From Clostridiales bacterium DTU023 (GTDB lineage Bacteria; Bacillota; Clostridia; Saccharofermentanales; DTU023): DNA of 22,094 bases. Positions 15,446 through 22,094 of this stretch are shown here, in pieces; position 1 is the first letter of the stretch, and each line of letters begins with the position of its first letter. The notes under the pieces are model-generated. The model worked only from the letters and a program-made list of their open reading frames with translations, was not told the DNA's origin and made no database searches. The position numbers were made by a program, and so were the translations under genes. The stretch covers positions 6,401 through 28,494 of the forward strand of contig LFTF01000078.1 of NCBI GenBank assembly GCA_001512945.1, written 5' to 3'.

Positions 15446-16090
15446 ATGAAAAAACCAAAAGGTGAAGTATTTATTGCGATTGGTTCAATTCTCATGATCA
15501 TTGCCTCAAGTTTCGGAATTCTCGTCGGGATTTTATTAATGTTCGCCGGAGCCTGGCTGTTTACCCTGTTAGGCGCAACGGACATGTTCGAAGTCGGAGC
15601 CGCGGGGATTATAGGGACATTGGGAGCAGGTGTCGGGATTATTGTCATCGTGGTAGCTGTGTTGGGACTGATCTTATCGATCATGTGTTTCAAGCGTAAA
15701 GGGGATCCGAGACGGGCAACTTTCCCGCTCGTAATTGGGATTATTTTTAGTCTCTTCGCGATGATATCGCTGATTTCGGAGTTCTCGTTCGGATCGGTTA
15801 TCGCATTGGTCGCTCCCGCGCTCATCCTTGTTGGAGCAATCCTAAACAAGCAATCGTTAGGTGAAATGGCCAACCAGCCGGCATATCCGGTGTATCCGCA
15901 GCAAGGCCAGCCATATCAACCTCCCAGCCAACCCTACCAACAGCCGTATCAACCGCCGTACCAGCAACCGCCGTATCCTGAACAACCGCAATTTCAGCCG
16001 TCCCAGGAGCCACAGCAACAATATCAACCGCCTCAGGAGCCTCAGTATCAATATCAGCCGCCTGAAGACACACAAAAACCACAAGACTGA
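15446..16090 (+). CDS. Small membrane protein with Pro/Gln/Tyr-rich C-terminal tail (unknown function)
   Basis: I do not recognise a named function. The 214-residue protein begins MKKPKGEVFIAIGSI and has about four hydrophobic segments (about 9-42, 54-82, 92-112, 115-134). From about residue 143 it switches to a hydrophilic low-complexity tail of repeated PYQPP, PYQQP and QYQPP units, rich in Pro, Gln and Tyr and ending PEDTQKPQD. Such tails occur on many Gram-positive membrane proteins of the DUF4064/DUF4190-like kind, where they precede or follow a small hydrophobic domain. AAGGAG precedes the ATG. A paralogue lies 213 bases downstream (16304-16933), sharing the N-terminal K-P-K-G motif and the TFPL...AxLN(K/R)Q region. 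A structured terminator separates them, so each may be transcribed on its own. Confidence 0.75.
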   Translation: MKKPKGEVFIAIGSILMIIASSFGILVGILLMFAGAWLFTLLGATDMFEVGAAGIIGTLGAGVGIIVIVVAVLGLILSIMCFKRKGDPRRATFPLVIGIIFSLFAMISLISEFSFGSVIALVAPALILVGAILNKQSLGEMANQPAYPVYPQQGQPYQPPSQPYQQPYQPPYQQPPYPEQPQFQPSQEPQQQYQPPQEPQYQYQPPEDTQKPQD

Positions 16091-16150
16091 TTGGGATACG
16101 CGCCTTGCGGGCTCGCTTGCCCTGAGGTAGTTCAAACCCGTCAGCTTATT

Positions 16151-16232
16151 AGCCTCTCCGTGTGATAAATTCCCGATTGCTCTCTCCAATAGCCGCAAGC
16201 GATAGGGAACGATCCCACGGGGGAGGCTTTTT
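16151..16232 (+). terminator. Nested double-stem terminator or structured RNA between the membrane-protein paralogues
   Basis: The outer stem pairs AGCCTCTCCGTG (16151-16162) with CACGGGGGAGGCT (16216-16228), leaving one unpaired base, and is followed at once by TTTTT (16228-16232). Inside it, TTCCCGATTGC pairs with GCGATAGGGAA (ending at 16209) with one mismatch and one G-T pair. The remaining loop is about 18 bases. A long stem closing directly onto a U-run is terminator architecture, but the two coaxial stems are larger than a simple terminator, so a small RNA or attenuator is possible. Confidence 0.6.
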
Positions 16233-16245
16233 ATTTGCGATTGCG

Positions 16246-16251
16246 TATAAT
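16246..16251 (+). promoter_or_regulatory. Possible -10 box for the second membrane-protein gene
   Basis: A perfect TATAAT lies 14 bases after the U-run of the upstream terminator and 52 bases before the ATG at 16304. No good -35 is present at 16-18 bp, where the terminator right arm sits, so the assignment is tentative. Confidence 0.4.
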
Positions 16252-16303
16252 GATGACAAGACCGTCGTGTATGACAGGTGAACCTGCCAAGGAGGGCATT
16301 ACA

Positions 16304-16933
16304 ATGGAAAAACCAAAAGGCTCAATTTATATTTCAATCGGTTCTATCGGCATGATCGTGCTTTCTGGTATCGGTATATTACTCAGTCCGTTTCTGATCA
16401 TTGTGTCGTCATGGATCGCGAAACTGTTCCGAGAGATCGGCACCATACTTCCCGGCCATGCTCGTGGGGCAGGTTATCCCGCTGAGATGGTGATGGGCCG
16501 GTTTATAAGCGGCATCGGGATCGCGATCGGCATCATCGTATTGGTCGTGTCAGGCCTGCAACTTGCGTTTGGCATTCTGACATGGAAGAAAAAAGACGAT
16601 CTCGTGAATACGACGTTCCCACTGGCAGTGGGTATTGCATTCGCTGCTTTGGCTTTGCCAATGGGATTTACCGCATTGGGGTTGATTCAACTGGCCTTTC
16701 CCATTCTGCTGATCGTGGGAGCGACGCTTAACCGGCAGCAAGGCAATGAATTGCGTGCTCAGGCGCATTACCATACGGCGCAACAGATGACATATCTTCC
16801 GCAATCACCGATCCCGATCGCTGAAAAACCAGCGGAGCCGGTTGCCGTCAAGGCCGCAGCACCAGACGAGCCAGTACCTGCTAACGTTGAACCGGAAGAA
16901 CCAGTTTCCGCTACTGATGCACCTGAAGAGTAG
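16304..16933 (+). CDS. Small membrane protein with Pro/Glu/Ala-rich tail, paralogue of the preceding gene
   Basis: A 209-residue protein of unknown function. The ATG at 16304 is chosen because AAGGAGG lies just upstream and the resulting N-terminus (MEKPKGSIYISIGSIGMIVL) aligns with the neighbouring MKKPKGEVFIAIGSILMIIA. Hydrophobic segments at about 9-39, 66-93, 103-124 and 125-142 match the paralogue, as does TFPLAVGIAF against TFPLVIGIIF and ILLIVGATLNRQQ against LILVGAILNKQS. The loop between the first two segments is longer here (about 40-65), and the tail is different: Pro, Glu, Val and Ala rich (EKPAEPVAVKAAAPDEPVPA) rather than Pro/Gln/Tyr rich. The pair therefore probably arose by duplication with replacement of the tail. 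Confidence 0.72.
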   Translation: MEKPKGSIYISIGSIGMIVLSGIGILLSPFLIIVSSWIAKLFREIGTILPGHARGAGYPAEMVMGRFISGIGIAIGIIVLVVSGLQLAFGILTWKKKDDLVNTTFPLAVGIAFAALALPMGFTALGLIQLAFPILLIVGATLNRQQGNELRAQAHYHTAQQMTYLPQSPIPIAEKPAEPVAVKAAAPDEPVPANVEPEEPVSATDAPEE

Positions 16934-17005
16934 GCAAGATTGTTCGCGGCCGACGCAAACCGGTCATCACCACAACACCATGTGGCTAGTGAAAACCGAA
17001 AACAG

Positions 17006-18325
17006 ATGGACGCACACATTAAAATTCCTGATCATATTTATGCGCTGATGCAGCGGCTGAACAGCGCCGGTTACGACTGTTATGTCGTCGGGGGCTATGT
17101 GCGCGATTTATTGCTTGACCGCCCGACACACGATATTGATCTTGCAACCTCCGCAACACCGGAGGAAATCATGGAGGTTTTCACTGGCTATAAAGTGATT
17201 CCAACCGGCATTGAACATGGGACGGTTACTGTTCTCGCGAATGGCGATGCCGTAGAAGTGACAACCTTCCGCAAAGACAGCGATTACTCTGATCATCGTC
17301 ATCCGGATTTGGTTTTTTTCACAACATCAATCGAGGATGATCTTTCACGCCGAGATTTCACGATTAACGCGCTCGCATGGCACCCTGGCAGTGGATTAAT
17401 CGATGTTTGGGGCGGTCTTTCTGATCTCGCAAATTGCGTGATTCGTGCCGTCGGAGAATCCGATAAACGCTTCAGAGAAGACGCGCTTCGGATACTAAGA
17501 GCTTTGCGGTTCAGCTCGGAACTCTGTTTCTCAATCGAAGACGCAACAAAGAAAGCCTTGATGGAACAGCGCCAACTGCTTTCACATGTCGCGATGGAGC
17601 GTTTTCGCATTGAATTTGATCGATTATTGCGCGGCGACGGTGTTGCATCCGTTTTGACAGACTATGTAGCTGTGCCGGGTGTTGTCATCCCCGAGTTATT
17701 GTCGTTGCAGGCTCATATGAACGGCGCTCAGTCCCTGCTTGACATCGCGGTAAAAAGAGTTGATGCGGTCCGCCCAAATTCACCGCTTAGACTGGCGGCG
17801 CTCTTGTACGATGTGGATCTTTTATCATTTCCCGAGGACGATCGTGAACCCGGTCATCAGGCGTCTGCCATCGCGCGCCGGCTCCGTTACAGCAAAGCCG
17901 AAGTCAATAAAATGGAAATCCTTGTCGCGTCGCAAGCATATGAGTTGATCCCAGAGATCGGAAGCGTTTGGCGTGCGTTGAAGCAATGGGGCGAAGCGAC
18001 ATTTCAAGAGGTTTTGGAGATCCGTTTAGCGGATAAGAGTGCGCGTGACCCCGATAATGTCGGATCGAGCAATGAGTTGTCCGAGATTCAGGCGATTGCC
18101 GAAAGTTTGATTCGAGAGGGACGGAATCTTTCGCTTGCTGACCTTGCCATTGATGGCAATGACCTGATCAGCCTCGGTTGTCGGGGGGAAATGATCGGCA
18201 CGGTATTAGACGAACTGCTCGAGCGTGTCTGTGTCGACGGGCTAGCAAACCGCCGAGACGTTCTGCTTTACGCATCAGGTGTCAGCGCCTGCGAAAGACC
18301 AGTTTCAGACCTTCCTCGTCAGTGA
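17006..18325 (+). CDS. cca: CCA tRNA nucleotidyltransferase (class II, poly(A) polymerase-like family)
   Basis: Adds or repairs the 3' CCA end of tRNAs. With the ATG at 17006 it has 439 residues. The N-terminal catalytic head shows VVGGYVRDLLL (27-37), the paired metal ligands in HDIDLATSATPEE (Asp43, Asp45), the GIEHGTVTV segment (68-76), the RRDFTINALAW motif (115-125) and EDALRILRALRFSS (158-171). The C-terminal neck, body and tail end with DLAIDGNDLISLG, as usual for clostridial CCA enzymes, then LLYASG. No separate HD phosphohydrolase domain is evident. An upstream TTG at 16940 or GTG at 16982 could extend the protein, but family N-termini begin near IKIPDHIY, so the ATG is preferred despite a weak ribosome binding site. 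The last 14 codons overlap the lipoprotein-like gene on the other strand. Confidence 0.88.
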   Translation: MDAHIKIPDHIYALMQRLNSAGYDCYVVGGYVRDLLLDRPTHDIDLATSATPEEIMEVFTGYKVIPTGIEHGTVTVLANGDAVEVTTFRKDSDYSDHRHPDLVFFTTSIEDDLSRRDFTINALAWHPGSGLIDVWGGLSDLANCVIRAVGESDKRFREDALRILRALRFSSELCFSIEDATKKALMEQRQLLSHVAMERFRIEFDRLLRGDGVASVLTDYVAVPGVVIPELLSLQAHMNGAQSLLDIAVKRVDAVRPNSPLRLAALLYDVDLLSFPEDDREPGHQASAIARRLRYSKAEVNKMEILVASQAYELIPEIGSVWRALKQWGEATFQEVLEIRLADKSARDPDNVGSSNELSEIQAIAESLIREGRNLSLADLAIDGNDLISLGCRGEMIGTVLDELLERVCVDGLANRRDVLLYASGVSACERPVSDLPRQ

Positions 18326-18707
18326 TGCTGAGAGTATCCTCTGTGAGCACATATTTCATACGCACGGTTACAGAACGTTTATCCTTCTTTGTCAGTGTCA
18401 AAGACAGATCACCATTGGGACTTGAGGTGTAGGTCAAGCTCGTATCCTCGCGTGCCTGAATAATTTCCTGTTTTTCCTCTTCGGAGATGTCGGCCTCACC
18501 TGGTTCGACTAAGAGGGAGCGATCGGAATTGAAGACAAACAGCATGCCCGGCGCGAACGTCGAATCGTCTGATTCTACAAGACGCCATTTGCCGATGAGT
18601 TCATCATTGATGCCGCACGATACAGTGAGGCAAGTCACCAAAATTGCGCAAACAATTGCCAATAATGCAATGTGCCGAGTACCTATTCTTGTTTGTGATC
18701 GTGTCAT
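18282..18707 (-). CDS. Small lipoprotein-like secreted protein of unknown function
   Basis: A 141-residue protein with a basic N-terminus (MTRSQTRIGTRH), a hydrophobic signal segment (about 13-30, IALLAIVCAILVTC) and a lipobox-like TVSC with Cys31, so it is probably a lipoprotein anchored outside the membrane; the -3 Thr is atypical. The mature domain starts GINDELIGKWRLVESDDST and continues with alternating short strands (FVFNSDRSLLVEP, LSLTLTKKDKRSVTVRMKYV, DTLSITDEEGLKLVFRRR). This GKWxL...F.xDG-like pattern resembles the small lipocalin-like or DUF5640-type lipoproteins of Clostridia. The ATG at 18707 is chosen over an adjacent upstream TTG because GGGAG lies 7 bases before it. It converges on the CCA enzyme gene with a 44-base coding overlap. 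No function can be named. Confidence 0.68.
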   Translation of the reverse strand: MTRSQTRIGTRHIALLAIVCAILVTCLTVSCGINDELIGKWRLVESDDSTFAPGMLFVFNSDRSLLVEPGEADISEEEKQEIIQAREDTSLTYTSSPNGDLSLTLTKKDKRSVTVRMKYVLTEDTLSITDEEGLKLVFRRR

Positions 18708-18740
18708 CAATGTCTCCCTAAATCTATTGGGGTGAGTTTC

Positions 18741-18749
18741 ATTTTACCA
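18741..18749 (-). promoter_or_regulatory. Possible extended -10 promoter for the lipoprotein-like gene
   Basis: On the - strand this reads TGGTAAAAT, an extended -10 of form TGN plus TAAAAT, about 35 bases before the ATG at 18707. No recognisable -35 is present, which extended -10 promoters tolerate. Confidence 0.4.
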
Positions 18750-18789
18750 CGACGCCGTCTAGCCCTGGGTTATAAGTCGCTAGATGAAC

Positions 18790-18818
18790 GCCGCGGTGCC
18801 GAGCGGCGGTTAGCCGCC
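18790..18818. repeat. Alternative-pairing GC-rich hairpins in the lipoprotein-nrdJ intergenic region
   Basis: GCCGC (18790-18794) can pair with GCGGC (18803-18807), while GGCGG (18805-18809) can pair with CCGCC (18814-18818) across TTAG. The two stems share bases and exclude each other. They lie upstream of the predicted nrdJ promoter, so they are not in its leader; only AATTT follows, a weak terminator tail. The role is unclear. Confidence 0.35.
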
Positions 18819-18847
18819 AATTTCTGTTACCAAGCTGTAATATTGGT

Positions 18848-18863
18848 CCACTACATTTGGTAG
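18848..18863. promoter_or_regulatory. Candidate NrdR box 1 upstream of nrdJ
   Basis: CCACTACATTTGGTAG matches the general NrdR consensus (acaCWATATATWGtgt) at 10 of 16 positions. It lies 11 bases before the -35 of the nrdJ promoter and shares 11 of 16 bases with a second box exactly 32 bp downstream. NrdR is the ATP/dATP-sensing repressor of ribonucleotide reductase genes; paired boxes three helical turns apart are its usual arrangement. Confidence 0.5.
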
Positions 18864-18874
18864 TATGATTTGAA

Positions 18875-18903
18875 TTGACATACTACATAGGGTGGTTTAT
18901 GCT
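18875..18903 (+). promoter_or_regulatory. nrdJ promoter
   Basis: A perfect -35 TTGACA (18875-18880) and TATGCT (18898-18903) are separated by the optimal 17 bp. Transcription would begin near 18910, giving a leader of about 57 bases before the chosen ATG. It is the best sigma-A-type promoter seen in the window. Confidence 0.7.
18880..18895. promoter_or_regulatory. Candidate NrdR box 2, inside the nrdJ promoter spacer
   Basis: ATACTACATAGGGTGG matches the NrdR consensus at 11 of 16 positions in the same register as box 1, with a start-to-start distance of 32 bp. It fills the spacer between the -35 and -10, so a bound repressor would block RNA polymerase. Confidence 0.5.
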
Positions 18904-18966
18904 TTTTATGGCTGCATATCACCCGTGCAGTAAACCCTAGAGACAATGGAGAGGACAGGTGATGGC

Positions 18967-21900
18967 ATGAGTGTTATGTCACCGTTTATCAAGCGCCATT
19001 TTACAAAAGCGCTTAACGAAAGAGAAGGCACGGTTTTCGATCTTTTCGAGTGGAAGCATTGCGATGTTTTACTCAAAGATTACAAAAGCGGCCGCGTCTT
19101 GACCGATTTGAAAAACTTGGAGTTTCCGGTCTCTTATTCTCAGCAGGCGTGCGACATAATCGCATCTAAATACTTACGCAAAGCGGGCGTCCCGGGAGAA
19201 TTTGGCTATGAGACATCGATGCGCCAGATCGCCGACCGCATGGTTTCGTTCTGGATCGGCGCATTGATTGATGAAGGCATGATTGACGAGGGTGACGAGG
19301 CCTCCATTCTTTACGATGAACTTGTTTACGCGATCTTAGCGCAGATGTTCGCGCCTAATTCCCCCCAGTGGTTTAACACAGGCCTGAAGTTAAAATATGG
19401 CATTGCCGGCGGCAAGAGCGAGCTTTACTATTACGATGAAGCCACGGGTGAAGTCGTCATGGCAGAGGACGATTATACTCGCACGCAGGCGTCTGCTTGT
19501 TTTATTCTCTCGATAGAAGACAAGCTTTTGGGACCGCACTCCATCACGGAGGGGTATGTTTCGGAGACCAAACTCTTCAAGGGAGGGTCTGGTACGGGCA
19601 CGAACTTCTCGCAAATTCGCGCTGAAGGTGAAGGGCTCTCCGGCGGCGGCCAGTCGTCAGGCCTGATGAGCTTTCTCAAAGGACTGGACCGCAATGCAGG
19701 CGCGATCAAGTCTGGCGGAACAACACGCCGCGCTGCGAAGATGGTTTGTCTTGACATCGATCACCCTGAGATCGAAGATTTTATCACCTGGAAAGCGCGT
19801 GAGGAAGACAAAGTCATCGCACTCGCTAAGATGGGGTATGATGCCGACATGGACGGAGAGGCCTATCAGACTGTTTCAGGTCAGAATTCCAACAATTCCG
19901 TCCGCTTTAGCGATGAGTTTATGCGCAAAGTCGCAGAACTCGACCGCAATCCCAGTGCCACCATCCGTCTCAAAGGGCGTCGTGACTCAATGGTTGATCG
20001 CGAAGTCGCCGTCGGTCATCTTTGGGATATCTTCAACGAATCCGCATGGCGATGCGCCGATCCCGCGCCACAGTTCGATGATACGTTTAATGCCTGGCAT
20101 ACATGCCCCGCAGGCGAAGACGGTGATTACACGGCCAAACGCAATCGGATCAACGCCACCAATCCATGCGGCGAGTATGCATTTCTTGACGATACAAGTT
20201 GCAACCTCGCATCGATCAATATCTTGCGTTTCTATGACCCATCGACCCATGTTTTTGACATCCAAGGCTATATTCATCTGATTGCAATCGCTCAACTGGC
20301 GCTCGAAGCGTCCATTCACTGGGGTGAATTCCCCACTCCTGCTATTGCCAGGAAAACGTGGGGATTCCGCGCGACCGGTCTCGGTCTCGCCAATTTGGCG
20401 TCGCTGTTTATGAGTGCGGGGATCGCTTATGACTCGGATGAGGCGCGGACGATCGGCGCTTCCCTGGCTGGTATTCTCTCAGGAAAGAGTTATGCTGTTT
20501 CGGCGATGATGGCGCATCAGATTGCGCCATTCGAACACTACGAAAAGAATAAACCGCATATGCTCCGCGTCATTCGCAATCACAGCCGCGCGGCCGGTGT
20601 GCGCACTGACGCAACTGAAGAGATCTCTTATGCGCTTCCAGTTGTGGACCACGCGCTTCTGGGCAGGATCGGATTCGCACAGCTCGCCGATGTGTTGACA
20701 GAGTGCTGGACAAACGCGGAAGCGTGGGGCGAAGCATATGGCTACCGCAATGCCCAGGTGTCTGTCATGGCGCCGACTGGTACGATCTCTTTCGCCATGG
20801 ACTGTGCCGCGACGAGTATTGAGCCCTTTTTCTCACACGTCGTGTACAAAAAACTGTCGGGCGGCGGTTTCATGAAGCTCGTCAATCCGATTGTCGATCA
20901 AGGACTTGAAACATGCGGATACAGTGATGAAGAGCGAAAAGCAATCCTCGACTACATTCTGCGAGAAGATGAAAGCGGCATGGTGATCGATGGCAAGATC
21001 GAGGGTGCCCCCTATCTAAAAGATGAGGATCTTGCTGTCTTTGACACAGCCAACACCTGCGGGACAGGTGAACGATACATTGACTGGCGCGGACACGTCC
21101 TGATGGTCGCCGCGATCACGCCGTTGATTTCAGGCGCTATCTCAAAAACAGTCAACCTGCCCAATGAGGCGACGGTGCAGGAATTTGCCGATGTCGTGAC
21201 CACGTCCTGGAGACAAGGCGTCAAAGGGATTACGCTCTACCGGGATGGCTCAAAGTATGCTCAGCCGCTCAACATTAGACTTGCTGGAGTCGAACACGAA
21301 GATGTGCTATTGGAAGATCTGATGTATCAAGATCTGCTTCACTTCGCAAAGAAGGCAAAAAGCGAGCTCGACGAGTGCAATGAGATGCTCGAACGCGGCG
21401 ATCTGATTCACGGACGCGCCAAGCCGTTCGGGATCCGCACGGGCGTGACACATCCGGCGCAGATTGAGGATGTCAAGGTATATATTACAGTCAACAGAAA
21501 CGAAGAAGGCGAGATCACCGAACTTTTCATGACGACCGACCGCGAGGGCACTCTGATTACCGGTCTTTTGAACTCTCTTTCCAAAACGATCTCCGTCATG
21601 TTGCAGTACGGCATCAAGCCGGAGGCGATTTCAAAAATGTTGCGTGGTCAAAAATTCGAACCTTATGGGTTTGTGCAACGCCATCCCTACATCAAGTATT
21701 GCACGTCTGTATCTGACTTAATCAGCAAAGTGCTCGACATTGAGGCAGGCGATTACTCACGTGTTCAGGTCAAACCGGAAGGTGTGCAGGTCGGAGAGCA
21801 AGACGGACAAGAAGTTGCAGCAAAACCGGCCCAAATTAGTTTGGACGATTTTATCCACGAAAAGGCGCGAGATGCCAGCAAATCTGGCGAACGGTTATAC

Positions 21901-21999
21901 GACGGATCGATCTGCACGAACTGCTCAGGCACGCGCATGGTGCGCAACGGTACCTGCAAAGTTTGTCTCGATTGCGGTGAAACAACCGGTTGTTCTTAA
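18967..21999 (+). CDS. nrdJ: Vitamin B12-dependent (class II) ribonucleoside-diphosphate reductase
   Basis: Reduces ribonucleotides to deoxyribonucleotides using adenosylcobalamin to make the thiyl radical, independent of oxygen. With the ATG at 18967 (AGGTG at 18957-18961) it has 1010 residues; an ATG at 18946 would add seven. Seen: NSPQWFNTG near the N-terminus, Cys178 in ASACFIL and Cys412 in DDTSCNLASINIL (redox pair), the active-site NPCGE (Asn399, Cys401, Glu403), GGSGTGTNFSQIR (206-218), and APTGTISFAMDCAATSIEPF in the barrel. A TSCPD-type region (KPFGIRTGVTHPAQI) and a C-terminal Cys cluster (Cys983, 986, 997, 1000, 1003, 1009) follow, a likely zinc-ribbon or redox tail. A single-chain enzyme of this length without an NrdB or NrdG partner nearby is typical of class II NrdJ. 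The promoter carries candidate NrdR boxes. Confidence 0.95.
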   Translation: MSVMSPFIKRHFTKALNEREGTVFDLFEWKHCDVLLKDYKSGRVLTDLKNLEFPVSYSQQACDIIASKYLRKAGVPGEFGYETSMRQIADRMVSFWIGALIDEGMIDEGDEASILYDELVYAILAQMFAPNSPQWFNTGLKLKYGIAGGKSELYYYDEATGEVVMAEDDYTRTQASACFILSIEDKLLGPHSITEGYVSETKLFKGGSGTGTNFSQIRAEGEGLSGGGQSSGLMSFLKGLDRNAGAIKSGGTTRRAAKMVCLDIDHPEIEDFITWKAREEDKVIALAKMGYDADMDGEAYQTVSGQNSNNSVRFSDEFMRKVAELDRNPSATIRLKGRRDSMVDREVAVGHLWDIFNESAWRCADPAPQFDDTFNAWHTCPAGEDGDYTAKRNRINATNPCGEYAFLDDTSCNLASINILRFYDPSTHVFDIQGYIHLIAIAQLALEASIHWGEFPTPAIARKTWGFRATGLGLANLASLFMSAGIAYDSDEARTIGASLAGILSGKSYAVSAMMAHQIAPFEHYEKNKPHMLRVIRNHSRAAGVRTDATEEISYALPVVDHALLGRIGFAQLADVLTECWTNAEAWGEAYGYRNAQVSVMAPTGTISFAMDCAATSIEPFFSHVVYKKLSGGGFMKLVNPIVDQGLETCGYSDEERKAILDYILREDESGMVIDGKIEGAPYLKDEDLAVFDTANTCGTGERYIDWRGHVLMVAAITPLISGAISKTVNLPNEATVQEFADVVTTSWRQGVKGITLYRDGSKYAQPLNIRLAGVEHEDVLLEDLMYQDLLHFAKKAKSELDECNEMLERGDLIHGRAKPFGIRTGVTHPAQIEDVKVYITVNRNEEGEITELFMTTDREGTLITGLLNSLSKTISVMLQYGIKPEAISKMLRGQKFEPYGFVQRHPYIKYCTSVSDLISKVLDIEAGDYSRVQVKPEGVQVGEQDGQEVAAKPAQISLDDFIHEKARDASKSGERLYDGSICTNCSGTRMVRNGTCKVCLDCGETTGCS

Positions 22000-22013
22000 G
22001 GATTAAGTTGTAG

Positions 22014-22035
22014 GACCCTTTCAATAGGCAGGGTT
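22014..22035 (+). terminator. Weak terminator-like hairpin after nrdJ
   Basis: ACCCT (22015-22019) pairs with AGGGT (22030-22034), extended by one G-T pair, over a 10-base loop, followed by only a short TT. It begins 15 bases after the nrdJ stop. The rest of the window to 22094 shows no gene I can support. Confidence 0.3.
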
Positions 22036-22094
22036 TGGTGAAAATGCATAGAACATTTCTTCGGAGGTGCCGGCTGATCCCCTAACAGATCCGC

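Noticed and set aside
16126..16142. TTCAAAC flanked by short sequences, resembling a tRNA T-loop
   Set aside because: The flanking bases do not form a five-pair stem and no acceptor or anticodon arm can be folded around it.
21851..21859. TTATCCACG, a DnaA-box-like nonamer in nrdJ
   Set aside because: It is a single copy with one mismatch inside a coding region; no cluster or AT-rich unwinding element is near, so it is not evidence of oriC.
1..22094. CRISPR arrays, insertion sequences, prophage or defence genes
   Set aside because: No regularly spaced direct repeats, transposase motifs, terminal inverted repeats or known nuclease or toxin-antitoxin proteins could be seen.

Overview
The window looks like an origin-proximal chromosomal segment of a bacterium of moderate G+C content, most likely a Bacillota (Clostridia-like) lineage. 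Supporting signs are strong GGAGG-type ribosome binding sites, B. subtilis-type parS sites beside gyrB, a parA-parB pair, a YfhO-family membrane enzyme, a DivIVA-like coiled-coil protein and a clostridial-style class II ribonucleotide reductase. Nothing in the sequence fixes the genus. Nearly all genes are on the + strand; exceptions are a D,D-carboxypeptidase/cupin pair and a small lipoprotein-like gene.

Bases 1-5352 are the chromosome-maintenance block: the 3' nine-tenths of gyrB, two parS sites 44 bp apart, a GNAT acetyltransferase overlapping a threonine-aldolase-like PLP enzyme by 4 bp, then parA and parB. ParB should load on the two parS sites and ParA should move or organise the loaded origin. 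Bases 5388-9247 hold a large YfhO-type multi-spanning protein directly behind parB and a DivIVA-like coiled-coil protein, both cell-envelope or division themed.

Bases 9280-10510 are a decayed ABC-2 exporter locus: the last 41-43 codons of the ATPase, the start codon and N-terminus of permease 1, then, in another frame, the extracellular and membrane part of permease 1 run in frame into the middle of permease 2. Convergent to it are a penicillin-binding D-Ala-D-Ala carboxypeptidase and a cupin (- strand). Then come a second GNAT enzyme, a GltS-type sodium:glutamate symporter and a metal-dependent amidohydrolase.

Bases 15331-16933 carry two paralogous small membrane proteins of unknown function, one with a Pro/Gln/Tyr-rich tail and one with a Pro/Glu/Ala-rich tail, separated by a nested hairpin terminator. 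The window closes with a CCA-adding-type nucleotidyltransferase whose 3' end overlaps the opposite-strand lipoprotein-like gene, and a B12-dependent class II ribonucleotide reductase (nrdJ). The nrdJ promoter (TTGACA, 17 bp, TATGCT) is overlaid by two 16-bp boxes exactly 32 bp apart that resemble NrdR operators. The last 95 bases hold no gene I can support.

I found no CRISPR array, tRNA, rRNA, insertion sequence or clear new defence system. The least explained items are the membrane-protein pair with its structured intergenic RNA, the ABC exporter wreck that keeps a kilobase open, and the regulatory layout at nrdJ and parS.
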